A DNA stretch of 64,000 nt from Dehalococcoidia bacterium (lineage in GTDB: Bacteria > Chloroflexota > Dehalococcoidia > DSTF01 > JACRBR01). Both the position numbers and the translations under genes were made by a program. This document shows positions 10,325-17,286 of this stretch, one piece after another. The first letter of the stretch is position 1, and every line of letters begins with the position of its first letter. The stretch is from contig JBBDXD010000018.1 of NCBI GenBank assembly GCA_040902535.1, positions 124,001-188,000 of the forward strand, in the 5' to 3' direction. The notes beneath the pieces are model-generated. The model made no database searches and had not been told where the DNA came from. It saw only the letters and a program-made list of their open reading frames with translations.

Positions 10325-10921
10325 GTGTTTACCGGCATCATCGAAGAGGTCGGCACCGTACGCAGCAACCACGAAGGCGAGATCGTGATCTCGGCGAAGA
10401 GGGTGCTGTGGGGCACGAACCTGGGCGACAGCATCTCCGTGAACGGCGTCGACCTGACGGCGAAGCACTTCGATGAGGAGGGCTTCTCGGCAAATATCAT
10501 GCCCGAGACGTATCGCCGGAGTAACCTGAGCGACCTGCGCGCCGGCGACGTGGTGAACCTGGAACGCTCGCTGCAACTCGCCGGCCGCGTCAGCGGCCAC
10601 CTCGTGCGCGGCGTCGTCGAGGCGACCGGCGCGCTGCACTCCTTCACGCCGGAGGGCGAAGCGATCATCGCGCGCTTCAACGCGCCGCCTGAGATCCTCC
10701 GCTACGTCATCGTCAAGGGGCCCGTCGCGATCGACGGCATCAGTCTCACGGTGGTAGCAAAGGACGCGGAAACGTTCTCGGTATCACTGGTGCAGTACAC
10801 GCAGGAGCACACGAACCTGCACACGCGGAAGCCCGGCGACCGCATAAACTTCGAGACGGACATCATCGCGCGATACGTCGACCAGCTGCTGGAGGAGCGC
10901 CGGGAAGCCGGCGCGGTCTAA
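10325..10921 (+). CDS. ribE: Riboflavin synthase alpha chain
   Basis: A 198-residue enzyme that dismutates two 6,7-dimethyl-8-ribityllumazine molecules to riboflavin. It starts with the classic MFTGIIEEVGTV and has two homologous lumazine-binding barrels, the second beginning near residue 97 and containing KGPVAIDGISLTV. The GTG at 10325 is fixed by this N-terminus and by CCGGAGG five bases upstream. It is followed after 22 bases by ribBA, so the last three rib genes form an operon. Confidence 0.96.
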   Translation: MFTGIIEEVGTVRSNHEGEIVISAKRVLWGTNLGDSISVNGVDLTAKHFDEEGFSANIMPETYRRSNLSDLRAGDVVNLERSLQLAGRVSGHLVRGVVEATGALHSFTPEGEAIIARFNAPPEILRYVIVKGPVAIDGISLTVVAKDAETFSVSLVQYTQEHTNLHTRKPGDRINFETDIIARYVDQLLEERREAGAV

Positions 10922-10943
10922 CCCCGTGGAACGAGAGGCGACA

Positions 10944-12188
10944 GTGGACGAAGCGGCGCCCAAGATCAGCGACAGAGAGGTCGTGCGCGCCAAGGGGCTC
11001 GCCACGATCGAAGAAGCGATCGACGAGTTCCGCAACGGCCGCTTCGTCATCATCATCGATGACGAGGACCGTGAGAACGAAGGCGACCTCACGATCCCTG
11101 CGCAGTTCGCGACGCCGGAAGCGATCAACTTCATGGCGCGCTTCGGGCGGGGGCTGGTCTGCGTGCCCCTGACCGCCGAGCGTCTTGACGAGCTGCACGT
11201 GCCGATGATGGCGCCCAACAACAGCTCGCACTTCGGTACGCCGTTTGCGATGGGCGTGGAAGCGCGCGCCGGCGTGACGACGGGTATCTCCGCGGCGGAT
11301 CGCGCGCGGACGGTTCAGGTGCTGATCGATCCCAAGTCGAAGCCAGAGGACCTGGTGATGCCCGGGCACATCTTCCCGCTGCGCGCCCGCGACGGCGGCG
11401 TGCTGGTGCGCGCCGGCCAGACCGAGGCGACGGTCGACCTCTGCAAACTCGCCGGCCTTTACCCGGGCGGCGTGCTCTGCGAGATCATGAACAACGACGG
11501 CACGATGTCGCGGCTGCCGCAACTGCGGCGCTTCGCGAAACGCCACAACCTGAAGATCATCAGCGTCACGCAGCTCATTCAGTACCGCATGCACAAGGAG
11601 AAGCTCGTGCGGCGGGTGGCCGAGACCAAGCTGCCGACCGAGTACGGGGAGTGGCGCTGCGTGGCATACCGCGCGCTCACCGACCCGGACGAGCACGTCG
11701 CGCTGGTGTACGGCGAGGTCGAGGGCGACGACCCGACGCTCGTCCGCGTACACAGTCAGTGCGTGACAGGCGACGTGTTCGGCTCGCAGCGCTGCGACTG
11801 CGGCGAGCAACTGCACATGGCGATGAAGATGATCTCGGAGGCCGGCAAGGGCGTCATCGTGTACATGCGCCAGGAGGGACGCGGGATCGGTCTGCACAAC
11901 AAGATCCGCGCCTATCATTTGCAAGATGGCGGCATGGACACGGTCGAGGCGAACGAGGCGCTGGGTTTCCCTGCTGACCGTCGCGACTATGGCATCGGGA
12001 TGCAGATCCTGGTGGACTTGGGGCTGAAGCACCTGCGGCTGCTGACGAACAATCCGTCGAAGCGCGCCGGCCTCGAAGGGTACGGGCTCGAAGTGGTCGA
12101 GCGCCTGCCGATCATGTCGCAGCCGAACGAGCACAACGTGCGTTACCTGGAGACCAAGCGGAAGAAGATGGGGCATCTGCTGCCCTGA
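10944..12188 (+). CDS. ribBA: 3,4-DHBP synthase / GTP cyclohydrolase II
   Basis: A ~414-residue fusion that makes both precursors of the riboflavin pathway. The N-terminal half is the 3,4-dihydroxy-2-butanone-4-phosphate synthase (DDEDRENEGD, PGHIFPLRA, GGVLCEIMN). The second half, from about residue 205, is GTP cyclohydrolase II with the zinc cysteines in CVTGDVFGSQRCDCGEQL and RQEGRGIGL. I prefer GTG 10944, which has GAGAGG just upstream; GTG 10926, six codons earlier, has none. It sits between ribE and ribH. Confidence 0.96.
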   Translation: MDEAAPKISDREVVRAKGLATIEEAIDEFRNGRFVIIIDDEDRENEGDLTIPAQFATPEAINFMARFGRGLVCVPLTAERLDELHVPMMAPNNSSHFGTPFAMGVEARAGVTTGISAADRARTVQVLIDPKSKPEDLVMPGHIFPLRARDGGVLVRAGQTEATVDLCKLAGLYPGGVLCEIMNNDGTMSRLPQLRRFAKRHNLKIISVTQLIQYRMHKEKLVRRVAETKLPTEYGEWRCVAYRALTDPDEHVALVYGEVEGDDPTLVRVHSQCVTGDVFGSQRCDCGEQLHMAMKMISEAGKGVIVYMRQEGRGIGLHNKIRAYHLQDGGMDTVEANEALGFPADRRDYGIGMQILVDLGLKHLRLLTNNPSKRAGLEGYGLEVVERLPIMSQPNEHNVRYLETKRKKMGHLLP

Positions 12189-12272
12189 CCGCCGGCATCG
12201 GTTACACCTACGCAACAAACCGCGCGATCCCGAACATAACGCCATTTTGTAACACGATTGCATCGCCGAAAT

Positions 12273-12286
12273 GGTACGTTCGTACC
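12273..12286. promoter_or_regulatory. Palindrome GGTACG-TT-CGTACC
   Basis: A perfect 6-2-6 inverted repeat lies in the 167-base gap between ribBA and ribH. It could be a small hairpin or an operator; nothing else in the gap was recognised. Confidence 0.35.
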
Positions 12287-12355
12287 GTGACGCAGAAGCG
12301 CAGCCGGGCGATGATCTGAACGTCGTGCGATGCGGTACGTGTGTCCGGAGTGTAG

Positions 12356-12856
12356 ATGCCGAAGGGTGGGTTCAGCTACGAAGGTGGCCTTGACGCGAAG
12401 GGACTGCGGTTCGGCGTCATCGTCGCTCGCTTCAACGCCCATGTGACAGGCCCTCTCCACGACGGCTGCCGCTCCGAGCTGGAAGCGCACGGCGCCGACG
12501 AGGCAGCGGTAACATCGATCGAAGTGCCGGGGTGCTTCGAACTGCCGCTTGTCGCACGCACGCTCGCGCAGAGCGGCCGTTTCGACGCGATCATCTGCCT
12601 GGGCGCGATCATCAGGGGGGATACGCCGCACTTCGACTACGTGTCGTCGGAGACGGCGAGCGGCATCCAACGTGCATCTCTCGACACCGGTGTACCGGTG
12701 GTGTTCGGGGTGCTGACGACCGACAACGAGGAGCAGGCGCTCGAACGCATCGGCGGCGCCGAGGGCCACAAGGGCCGCGAGGCAGCGCTGACGGCGATCG
12801 AGATGGCGCACACCATGCGGCGCGTCGGGCACGAGTTCGGAAGCCGGGAGAAGTAG
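12356..12856 (+). CDS. ribH: 6,7-dimethyl-8-ribityllumazine synthase
   Basis: A 166-residue lumazine synthase, which condenses DHBP with the ribitylaminopyrimidine and usually forms a 60-mer shell. Signatures include FGVIVARFNAHV (about residues 18-29), VPGCFELPL, CLGAIIRGDTPHFDYV with the catalytic His, and GVLTTDNEEQA. A GGAG lies five bases before the ATG. It is the last gene of the riboflavin group; the 167-base gap leaves open whether it has its own promoter. Confidence 0.96.
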   Translation: MPKGGFSYEGGLDAKGLRFGVIVARFNAHVTGPLHDGCRSELEAHGADEAAVTSIEVPGCFELPLVARTLAQSGRFDAIICLGAIIRGDTPHFDYVSSETASGIQRASLDTGVPVVFGVLTTDNEEQALERIGGAEGHKGREAALTAIEMAHTMRRVGHEFGSREK

Positions 12857-12925
12857 CCAGCATCAACCGTAGAGTGCGGCCTCGTTCCGCCAAAGGCGGG
12901 CACCCGCAACTGGAGGCAAAGCACC

Positions 12926-13327
12926 GTGGCAGTGAAGGCAGACGAAGTACGGCATCCCGACCAGATCGAAGACGACTTCGACTGGGAGGCGGTCGCCGAG
13001 GGTGAGCGTCCCGACGAATCGACGCACAAGACGCTGAACGTCGCGCACCGGGCGCTGGCCAAGTTTCCCGAGATGCGCGGCCGCTACAAGGCGTACGCGG
13101 GCGCGGCCGCCGTCGTTTCAAGCGCGGCGACGCTCATGGCGGGCATTGCGATCGCGCGCAAGATGAAGCGCGGCGTCAGCGCCGACCGCGCGCTGGCGAT
13201 GCTGACGGCGGCGGACATAGAGAACGCCGTGCACGTGGCGTCACGTGATCAGCGATACAAGCGGCTCCTCCGCAAACTCAAGCTTCGCCGGCGCAGGAAT
13301 GGCGGCACGGCGGGACCCTCCGGGTAA
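12926..13327 (+). CDS. Hypothetical protein with one membrane helix
   Basis: A 133-residue protein: an acidic N-terminus, a helical middle, one hydrophobic segment (about residues 52-72, AGAAAVVSSAATLMAGIAIA) and a very basic C-terminus (LLRKLKLRRRRNGG). No known family recognised. GTG 12926 has GGAGG ten bases upstream. Its end overlaps the next gene, so the two are probably made together. Function unknown. Confidence 0.65.
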   Translation: MAVKADEVRHPDQIEDDFDWEAVAEGERPDESTHKTLNVAHRALAKFPEMRGRYKAYAGAAAVVSSAATLMAGIAIARKMKRGVSADRALAMLTAADIENAVHVASRDQRYKRLLRKLKLRRRRNGGTAGPSG

Positions 13328-13790
13328 AGCGCGTGTGAGGCGCGACAACAGCTCCTTCTACTGGGAGTGGCGACGCCCGGCACCGCAGGACTTCGGCTTC
13401 ATCGGGCTGCTCGTCCGGTTTGCCGTGAACGTCGCCGCATTGTGGGTCGCGCAGTGGCTCGTGCGCGGCTTTGACATCGATAGCGCGGGCGCGCTTGTCT
13501 TCGGCGCCATTATCTTCGGCGTTATCAACGCGATCATCCGGCCGGTGCTGGCCTTCGTGACGTGTTTGCTTACGATCATCACGCTGGGCCTGTTCACGCT
13601 GATCCTGAACACGCTGATGCTCGGTCTTACGGCGTGGACCGCGGGGTTATTCGACCTCGCGTTCAAGGTCGACGGCTTCATCGCGGCGTTCCTCGGGGCG
13701 CTTGTCATCTCGCTCGTGAGCACGCTGCTGAACTGGTGGGCGACGCGAAACGTCCTCGCGCCGATGCGGAATCGCGACGAAGCATGGTAA
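13299..13790 (+). CDS. Phage-holin-family-IV-like membrane protein
   Basis: A ~163-residue protein of the small four-helix membrane family (Pfam phage_holin_4_2 type), common in chromosomes and not evidence of a prophage. Signs are the four hydrophobic segments and the conserved GAIIFGVINAIIRPVL and LTIITLGLFTLILN. ATG 13299 overlaps the previous gene by 29 bases; GTG 13335 is another possible start and leaves the membrane part intact. Role in envelope is unknown. Confidence 0.82.
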   Translation: MAARRDPPGKARVRRDNSSFYWEWRRPAPQDFGFIGLLVRFAVNVAALWVAQWLVRGFDIDSAGALVFGAIIFGVINAIIRPVLAFVTCLLTIITLGLFTLILNTLMLGLTAWTAGLFDLAFKVDGFIAAFLGALVISLVSTLLNWWATRNVLAPMRNRDEAW

Positions 13791-13821
13791 GCGCCGGCTT
13801 CGTCGTGCGCGGTACATAAGA

Positions 13822-13850
13822 TTGCCCAGAATCGGAAGCTGTGATATTCT
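13822..13850 (+). promoter_or_regulatory. Extended -10 promoter
   Basis: TTGCCC, a 17-base spacer and TGA-TATTCT form a plausible promoter ahead of the HesB-like gene and rpsU. CGGAAG and CTTCCG form an inverted repeat over the -10 (13833-13854), a possible operator. Confidence 0.5.
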
Positions 13851-13995
13851 TCCGATCCCGTAGAGTTCCCACGCGGAGCCGGCCGCCCGACTCCGCTCCC
13901 CAGGAACGTCACGGTGGATGCAGAGCCGGCGCCGCGCAGAGCGGGGCCGTCGCACGGCGCGCGAAGCGGGCCGGCGGAGAGAGAGGTTCGTCGGG

Positions 13996-14532
13996 GTGCA
14001 CGTAACGGAAGCTGCTTGCCAGGCACTCAACGATCTGCTTGGCCGGAGGGGAGGCGAACGGTGCCTCCGTCTCAGTACGACCCAGGGCAACTACCGCTTC
14101 ATCCTCGACGAACCGATCGAGCAAGACATCACGTTCGTGCACGAAGAGCGCGTCGTCCTTGTCGTGTCGGAGACGGTCTCCCGCGACCTTTGGGGCATTA
14201 CCGTCGACTGCTCGCTGGAGACCGGCAAGAAGAAGCTGATCTTCCGCAAGGCGAAGCAGGGCGAGCCATTCGACACGACGCGCGACGAAGGCGACCTGGT
14301 GCCGCCGGAATGGCGCGCTTCCGAGCACGAGCGTCTGCTGCAAGAGATCGCGGAAATCGGCAAGCAGATCGCATCGCTGCGCGGCGCGACGAAGCACTCG
14401 CTACGCGAGCAGTTGCACGGGCTCGAGGCGCAGAAGCAAGAAAAGTGGGACGCCATCCGGGCGCTCTGGGCCGGCGACGGCGGCTGGCACCGCCGTCAGG
14501 GTGGCAACGGCGTAGCGGCGAAGGCAGACTGA
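13996..14532 (+). CDS. HesB-like domain protein with coiled coil, no cluster cysteines
   Basis: A ~178-residue protein. The first ~80 residues follow the A-type Fe-S carrier pattern: VTEAACQALNDLL, YRFILDEPIEQDITFVHEERVVLVV, then VSRDLWGITVDC. The conserved Cys of the IscA/HesB motif is missing (the place reads RLSTTQGNYRF), so it should not carry a cluster in the usual way. The C-terminal third is a charged coiled coil. GTG 13996 has GGAGAGAGAGG upstream; an in-frame ATG at 13918 would add 26 mostly Arg residues. It sits 34 bases before rpsU, so a link to translation is possible. The domain call is moderate, the function unknown. Confidence 0.6.
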   Translation: MHVTEAACQALNDLLGRRGGERCLRLSTTQGNYRFILDEPIEQDITFVHEERVVLVVSETVSRDLWGITVDCSLETGKKKLIFRKAKQGEPFDTTRDEGDLVPPEWRASEHERLLQEIAEIGKQIASLRGATKHSLREQLHGLEAQKQEKWDAIRALWAGDGGWHRRQGGNGVAAKAD

Positions 14533-14566
14533 TCGACACCGCCGCGGCGGATCGGAAGGAGCACAT

Positions 14567-14761
14567 GTGGCGCAAGTAGAACTACGCGAGGGTGAATCGG
14601 GCGAGCACCTGATCACGCGGTTTCGCCAGTCGATCCAGCGCGACGGCATCTTGCGGGAGATCAAGCAGCGGCGTCACTTCATCCCGAAGAGCGAACGCCG
14701 CCGCATCGCACGGGCGAAGGCCGCACGCCGTCGCCGCCGGGCGAAGAAGGTCACGGTGTAG
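14567..14761 (+). CDS. rpsU: 30S ribosomal protein bS21
   Basis: A 64-residue, strongly basic protein with the bS21 pattern (VELREGESGEHLITRFRQSI, then RDGILREIKQRRHFIPKSERRR). It joins the small subunit near the mRNA exit and helps SD-led initiation. The GTG at 14567 is fixed by GGAAGGAG just upstream; the overlapping ATG four bases earlier leads to a stop. A hairpin with a T-run follows the stop. Confidence 0.93.
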   Translation: MAQVELREGESGEHLITRFRQSIQRDGILREIKQRRHFIPKSERRRIARAKAARRRRRAKKVTV

Positions 14762-14787
14762 CCTGCCTGCGCAGCAGCGCGCCAAAC

Positions 14788-14820
14788 GAGTCCGCCCATG
14801 GCGGATTCGTCCTGCTTTTC
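14788..14820 (+). terminator. Intrinsic terminator after rpsU
   Basis: GAGTCCGCC and GGCGGATTC pair (9 pairs with one G-T) around a CAT loop, followed by GTCCTGCTTTT. Confidence 0.7.
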
Positions 14821-14852
14821 GGCCGTCCCTTACCTCTGACGCGAAGCGTGGA

Positions 14853-14874
14853 GAACAGCCGCCCCCGGCTGTTC
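14853..14874. terminator. Hairpin between convergent genes
   Basis: GAACAGCC and GGCTGTTC form a perfect 8-bp stem with a six-base loop downstream of the minus-strand ATPase. There is no T-run, so a terminator role is only likely. Confidence 0.4.
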
Positions 14875-14943
14875 ACGTCACCACCCACGCACGACAGATA
14901 GGCGCACCGAGCGAAATGCCCCGGGATGTGCCGCGCATCACGC

Positions 14944-15768
14944 CTACTCGACCAGGTCGTAGCCGCTGAACTGCAGCACCCTGCGCTGGACGTCCTCAAT
15001 GTCCGTCACCGAATCGCGCAGCAGCCCTTCGAGGAACTGCTGGCGCGTGCTGACCGCCTGCAGCAAGTCTTCCTCCTCCATGCCCAGGCGACGCGCGCCC
15101 GCGTTGATCTGCGCCGGCGTCGTGAGCACGTCGAATGTGTCGCCGGCGGCGTCCCATCGCACGACCGCATGACGATCGTAGGAAGCGCCAAGCGGCTCCA
15201 GCACGGAGATCTCATGGACGCGACGGATGCGCTCGCCGCCCCGCACGCCCACGAACAGCAGCACGACGAAGGCCAGGTGGCCGACGATAGACGCGGGAAC
15301 GTCGTTTTCGTCGGTGAGTTGTTCGATCACGCCTTCGACGGTGTCGGCGTGCATGGTCGAGAGCAGTGAGTAACCGTCGGCCATGAGCTCGAACGCGCGC
15401 CGCACGTACGGCCCCCAGGAGTAGACCGGGAGATGGTCAGAGATCTCGTTGATCATCAGGTAGGTCGGCGCATCGCCGTTCTGAGGCGGCGGCGGCAACC
15501 GAAACGTCTCGCCCCAGCCGCGGGTGAAGTAGACGGATGCCTCGGGCCGTGTGAAGGCGAGCAAGGCCGTAAGGATCGTCGTCTTGCCGGCGCCGGGGGG
15601 ATCGGCGGCGAGCACCATCGAAGCGCCGCGCTCCATCGCGAGCCAGAGCAGCGCCGCGACGCGTGGCGTCATCGTGCCCGCCTGCATGATCTCGATGATC
15701 GAGAGCGGCTGCGGGTGGCTGTATCCGTGCCACCCCCACCAACTCTCCGGTTGATTCAGGGCTTTCAC
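14944..15768 (-). CDS. Stand-alone PilT/VirB11-like secretion ATPase
   Basis: A 274-residue P-loop ATPase of the type II/IV secretion superfamily. Walker A is [10 protein letters not shown] (residues 55-64) and [13 protein letters not shown] matches the conserved His-box region. It lacks the ~150-residue N-terminal domain normal for PilT, GspE or VirB11. No pilin, platform or secretion gene is adjacent. The GTG at 15768 is preceded by TATGAT ending 6 bases upstream, so it is probably leaderless and divergent from the dehydrogenase gene. It may act in a motor built elsewhere or do something else. Confidence 0.75.
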   Translation of the reverse strand: MKALNQPESWWGWHGYSHPQPLSIIEIMQAGTMTPRVAALLWLAMERGASMVLAADPPGAGKTTILTALLAFTRPEASVYFTRGWGETFRLPPPPQNGDAPTYLMINEISDHLPVYSWGPYVRRAFELMADGYSLLSTMHADTVEGVIEQLTDENDVPASIVGHLAFVVLLFVGVRGGERIRRVHEISVLEPLGASYDRHAVVRWDAAGDTFDVLTTPAQINAGARRLGMEEEDLLQAVSTRQQFLEGLLRDSVTDIEDVQRRVLQFSGYDLVE

Positions 15769-15826
15769 TGACCCATCATAACGTGGCCTCTCGATCGGGG
15801 CGCATCGCGACGAGTGAGGGTGACCG

Positions 15827-16849
15827 ATGAGAGCAGCGCTGTACGCGGGGCCGCGCACGTTCGAGCTGCAGGAGATCGAGCGCCCGCAGCCGGGGCACGG
15901 GGAAGCGCTGATCCGCGTGCGAAGCGTCGGCGTGTGCGGCAGCGACCTCCACTTCTTCCGCGGTGAATTCCCCGTGCCGAAGGGGTTCATCCTGGGGCAT
16001 GAGTGCGCGGGCGAGATCGAAGCGCTCGGCGACGGCGTGACGGGGTTTGCGCGGGGCGACCGCGTCGCGCTCGAGCTGTTCACCGTCTGCCTGACGTGCG
16101 TGCAGTGCCGGATGGGCAACTACCACCTCTGCCCGTCGCGGAAGGCCAGCGGGTTGAACGCGCCCGGCGGCCTTCGCGAGTACATGACCGTGCCGGCCTA
16201 TGCGATGTACAAACTGCCGCCGGAGGTGGACTGCGAACTGGGCGCGCTCGTCGAGCCGCTCGCCGTGGACGTGCACGGACTGCGGCTCGTCGACGTCCGG
16301 TTCGGCGATACTGTCGCCATCCTCGGCGCGGGCACGATCGGCCTGCTGACCATCGCCGCGGCAAAGGCGATGGGCGCGACGCACGTGGCGATCACGGCGC
16401 GTCATGCGCACCAGCGCGCGATGGCGGTGGCGATCGGCGCCGACGCCGTCTACGACGCAACGGACGAGGGCATCGCACGGATGGCGGCGGACCTGGGCGG
16501 CGCCGACGTCGTGGTGGAGACCGTGGGCGGCCATGCCGACACGCTTGGCCACGCGATGACGATCGCGGGGCCGAGCGCGCGGATCAGCGTGCTGGGGGCG
16601 TTCACGCAGCCCGTGCAGCTCCATCCGATCTTCTTCTTTCTCAAGGAACTGCGGCTCGTCGGCTCCAACTGCTACGGGCGGGGCGGCCGCCGGTCCGACT
16701 ACGAACTGGCGATCGAGATCATGCGCCGTAATGCTGACAAACTGCGCGCGCTGATCACGCACCGCTTCCCGCTCGACCGCATCGATGATGCGTACGCCAC
16801 CGCCGACGACAAGAGCAGCGGCGCCATCAAGGTGCACATCACGCCGTAG
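15827..16849 (+). CDS. Zinc-dependent alcohol/polyol dehydrogenase (MDR family)
   Basis: A 340-residue medium-chain dehydrogenase. Catalytic zinc ligands are C37, H58 and E59 (CGSDLH, GHE), structural zinc uses C88, C91, C94 and C102, and the NAD(P) site is [10 protein letters not shown] near residue 166. The closest relatives by pattern are sorbitol, threonine and galactitol dehydrogenases, so the substrate is probably a polyol or similar; it cannot be fixed from the sequence. It is transcribed away from the ATPase gene through a 58-base divergent gap. Confidence 0.87.
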   Translation: MRAALYAGPRTFELQEIERPQPGHGEALIRVRSVGVCGSDLHFFRGEFPVPKGFILGHECAGEIEALGDGVTGFARGDRVALELFTVCLTCVQCRMGNYHLCPSRKASGLNAPGGLREYMTVPAYAMYKLPPEVDCELGALVEPLAVDVHGLRLVDVRFGDTVAILGAGTIGLLTIAAAKAMGATHVAITARHAHQRAMAVAIGADAVYDATDEGIARMAADLGGADVVVETVGGHADTLGHAMTIAGPSARISVLGAFTQPVQLHPIFFFLKELRLVGSNCYGRGGRRSDYELAIEIMRRNADKLRALITHRFPLDRIDDAYATADDKSSGAIKVHITP

Positions 16850-17124
16850 CGCACGTCGCGACGGCGTCAGGCGTCGTTCGGCCGGAACACGGCGATTTCG
16901 ATCGGTTTGAACGAGCCGTTGTTCGATTGCTCGGCGGCGCAGGCTGTTGCGGGGGTCCTCCGGATAACGTGAACGGCGGTCCCATTGCGGATCCCGCCGT
17001 TCCAAAGAGGGCGATGCCCTCTTGAATCACAACCATTATCTCGCATCGACCCGCCGCCGGCGTCAAGGTGGCTGCGCGTCTTGTATCGGAAGCGTTACGA
17101 CACGGCGCGCTGGCTTACATTACG
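16850..17124. other. Non-coding stretch with two strong hairpins
   Basis: No gene is seen here. GAACGGCGG and CCGCCGTTC (about 16971-17003) form a 9-bp stem, and AGAGGGC-GAT-GCCCTCT (about 17006-17022) a 7-bp stem with a tight loop. They lie between convergent transcripts and may act as terminators for both, though neither has a T-run. Confidence 0.45.
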
Positions 17125-17286
17125 TCAAACGGGAGCGAGCAGGCGCTCGATCACGGCTGCGACGCCGTCAGCGTCGTTGGAGGGCGCGATCTCGTCGGCG
17201 CACGCGAGCACGTCAGCGTGGGCGTTGGCGACGGCGATGCGGCGGCCGGCGCTCTGCACGTCACGCGGACCCAGGATGCGCGAAGA
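17125..17286 (-). pseudogene. C-terminal remnant of a Cof-type HAD hydrolase
   Basis: Directly behind the stop of the large minus-strand gene, in the same frame, 53 codons read SSRILGPRDVQSAGRR, then IAVANAHADVLACADEIAP, SNDADGVAAVIERLL and a stop. This is the typical end of HAD-IIB (Cof/SPP-like) phosphatases, where the Asn-Ala and SND-x-DGVA segments close the Rossmann core. All catalytic Asp motifs are absent. It has no ribosome-binding site. It is best read as the tail of a deleted hydrolase gene. Translation by readthrough of the TGA cannot be excluded but is unsupported. Confidence 0.7.

Noticed and set aside
13299-13790. Prophage holin
   Set aside because: This family is common in chromosomes and there are no phage genes around it.
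16850-17060. T-box or SRP-like RNA
   Set aside because: A TGGAAC-like piece occurs near hairpins on the minus strand, but no T-box consensus, and no downstream gene on that strand.
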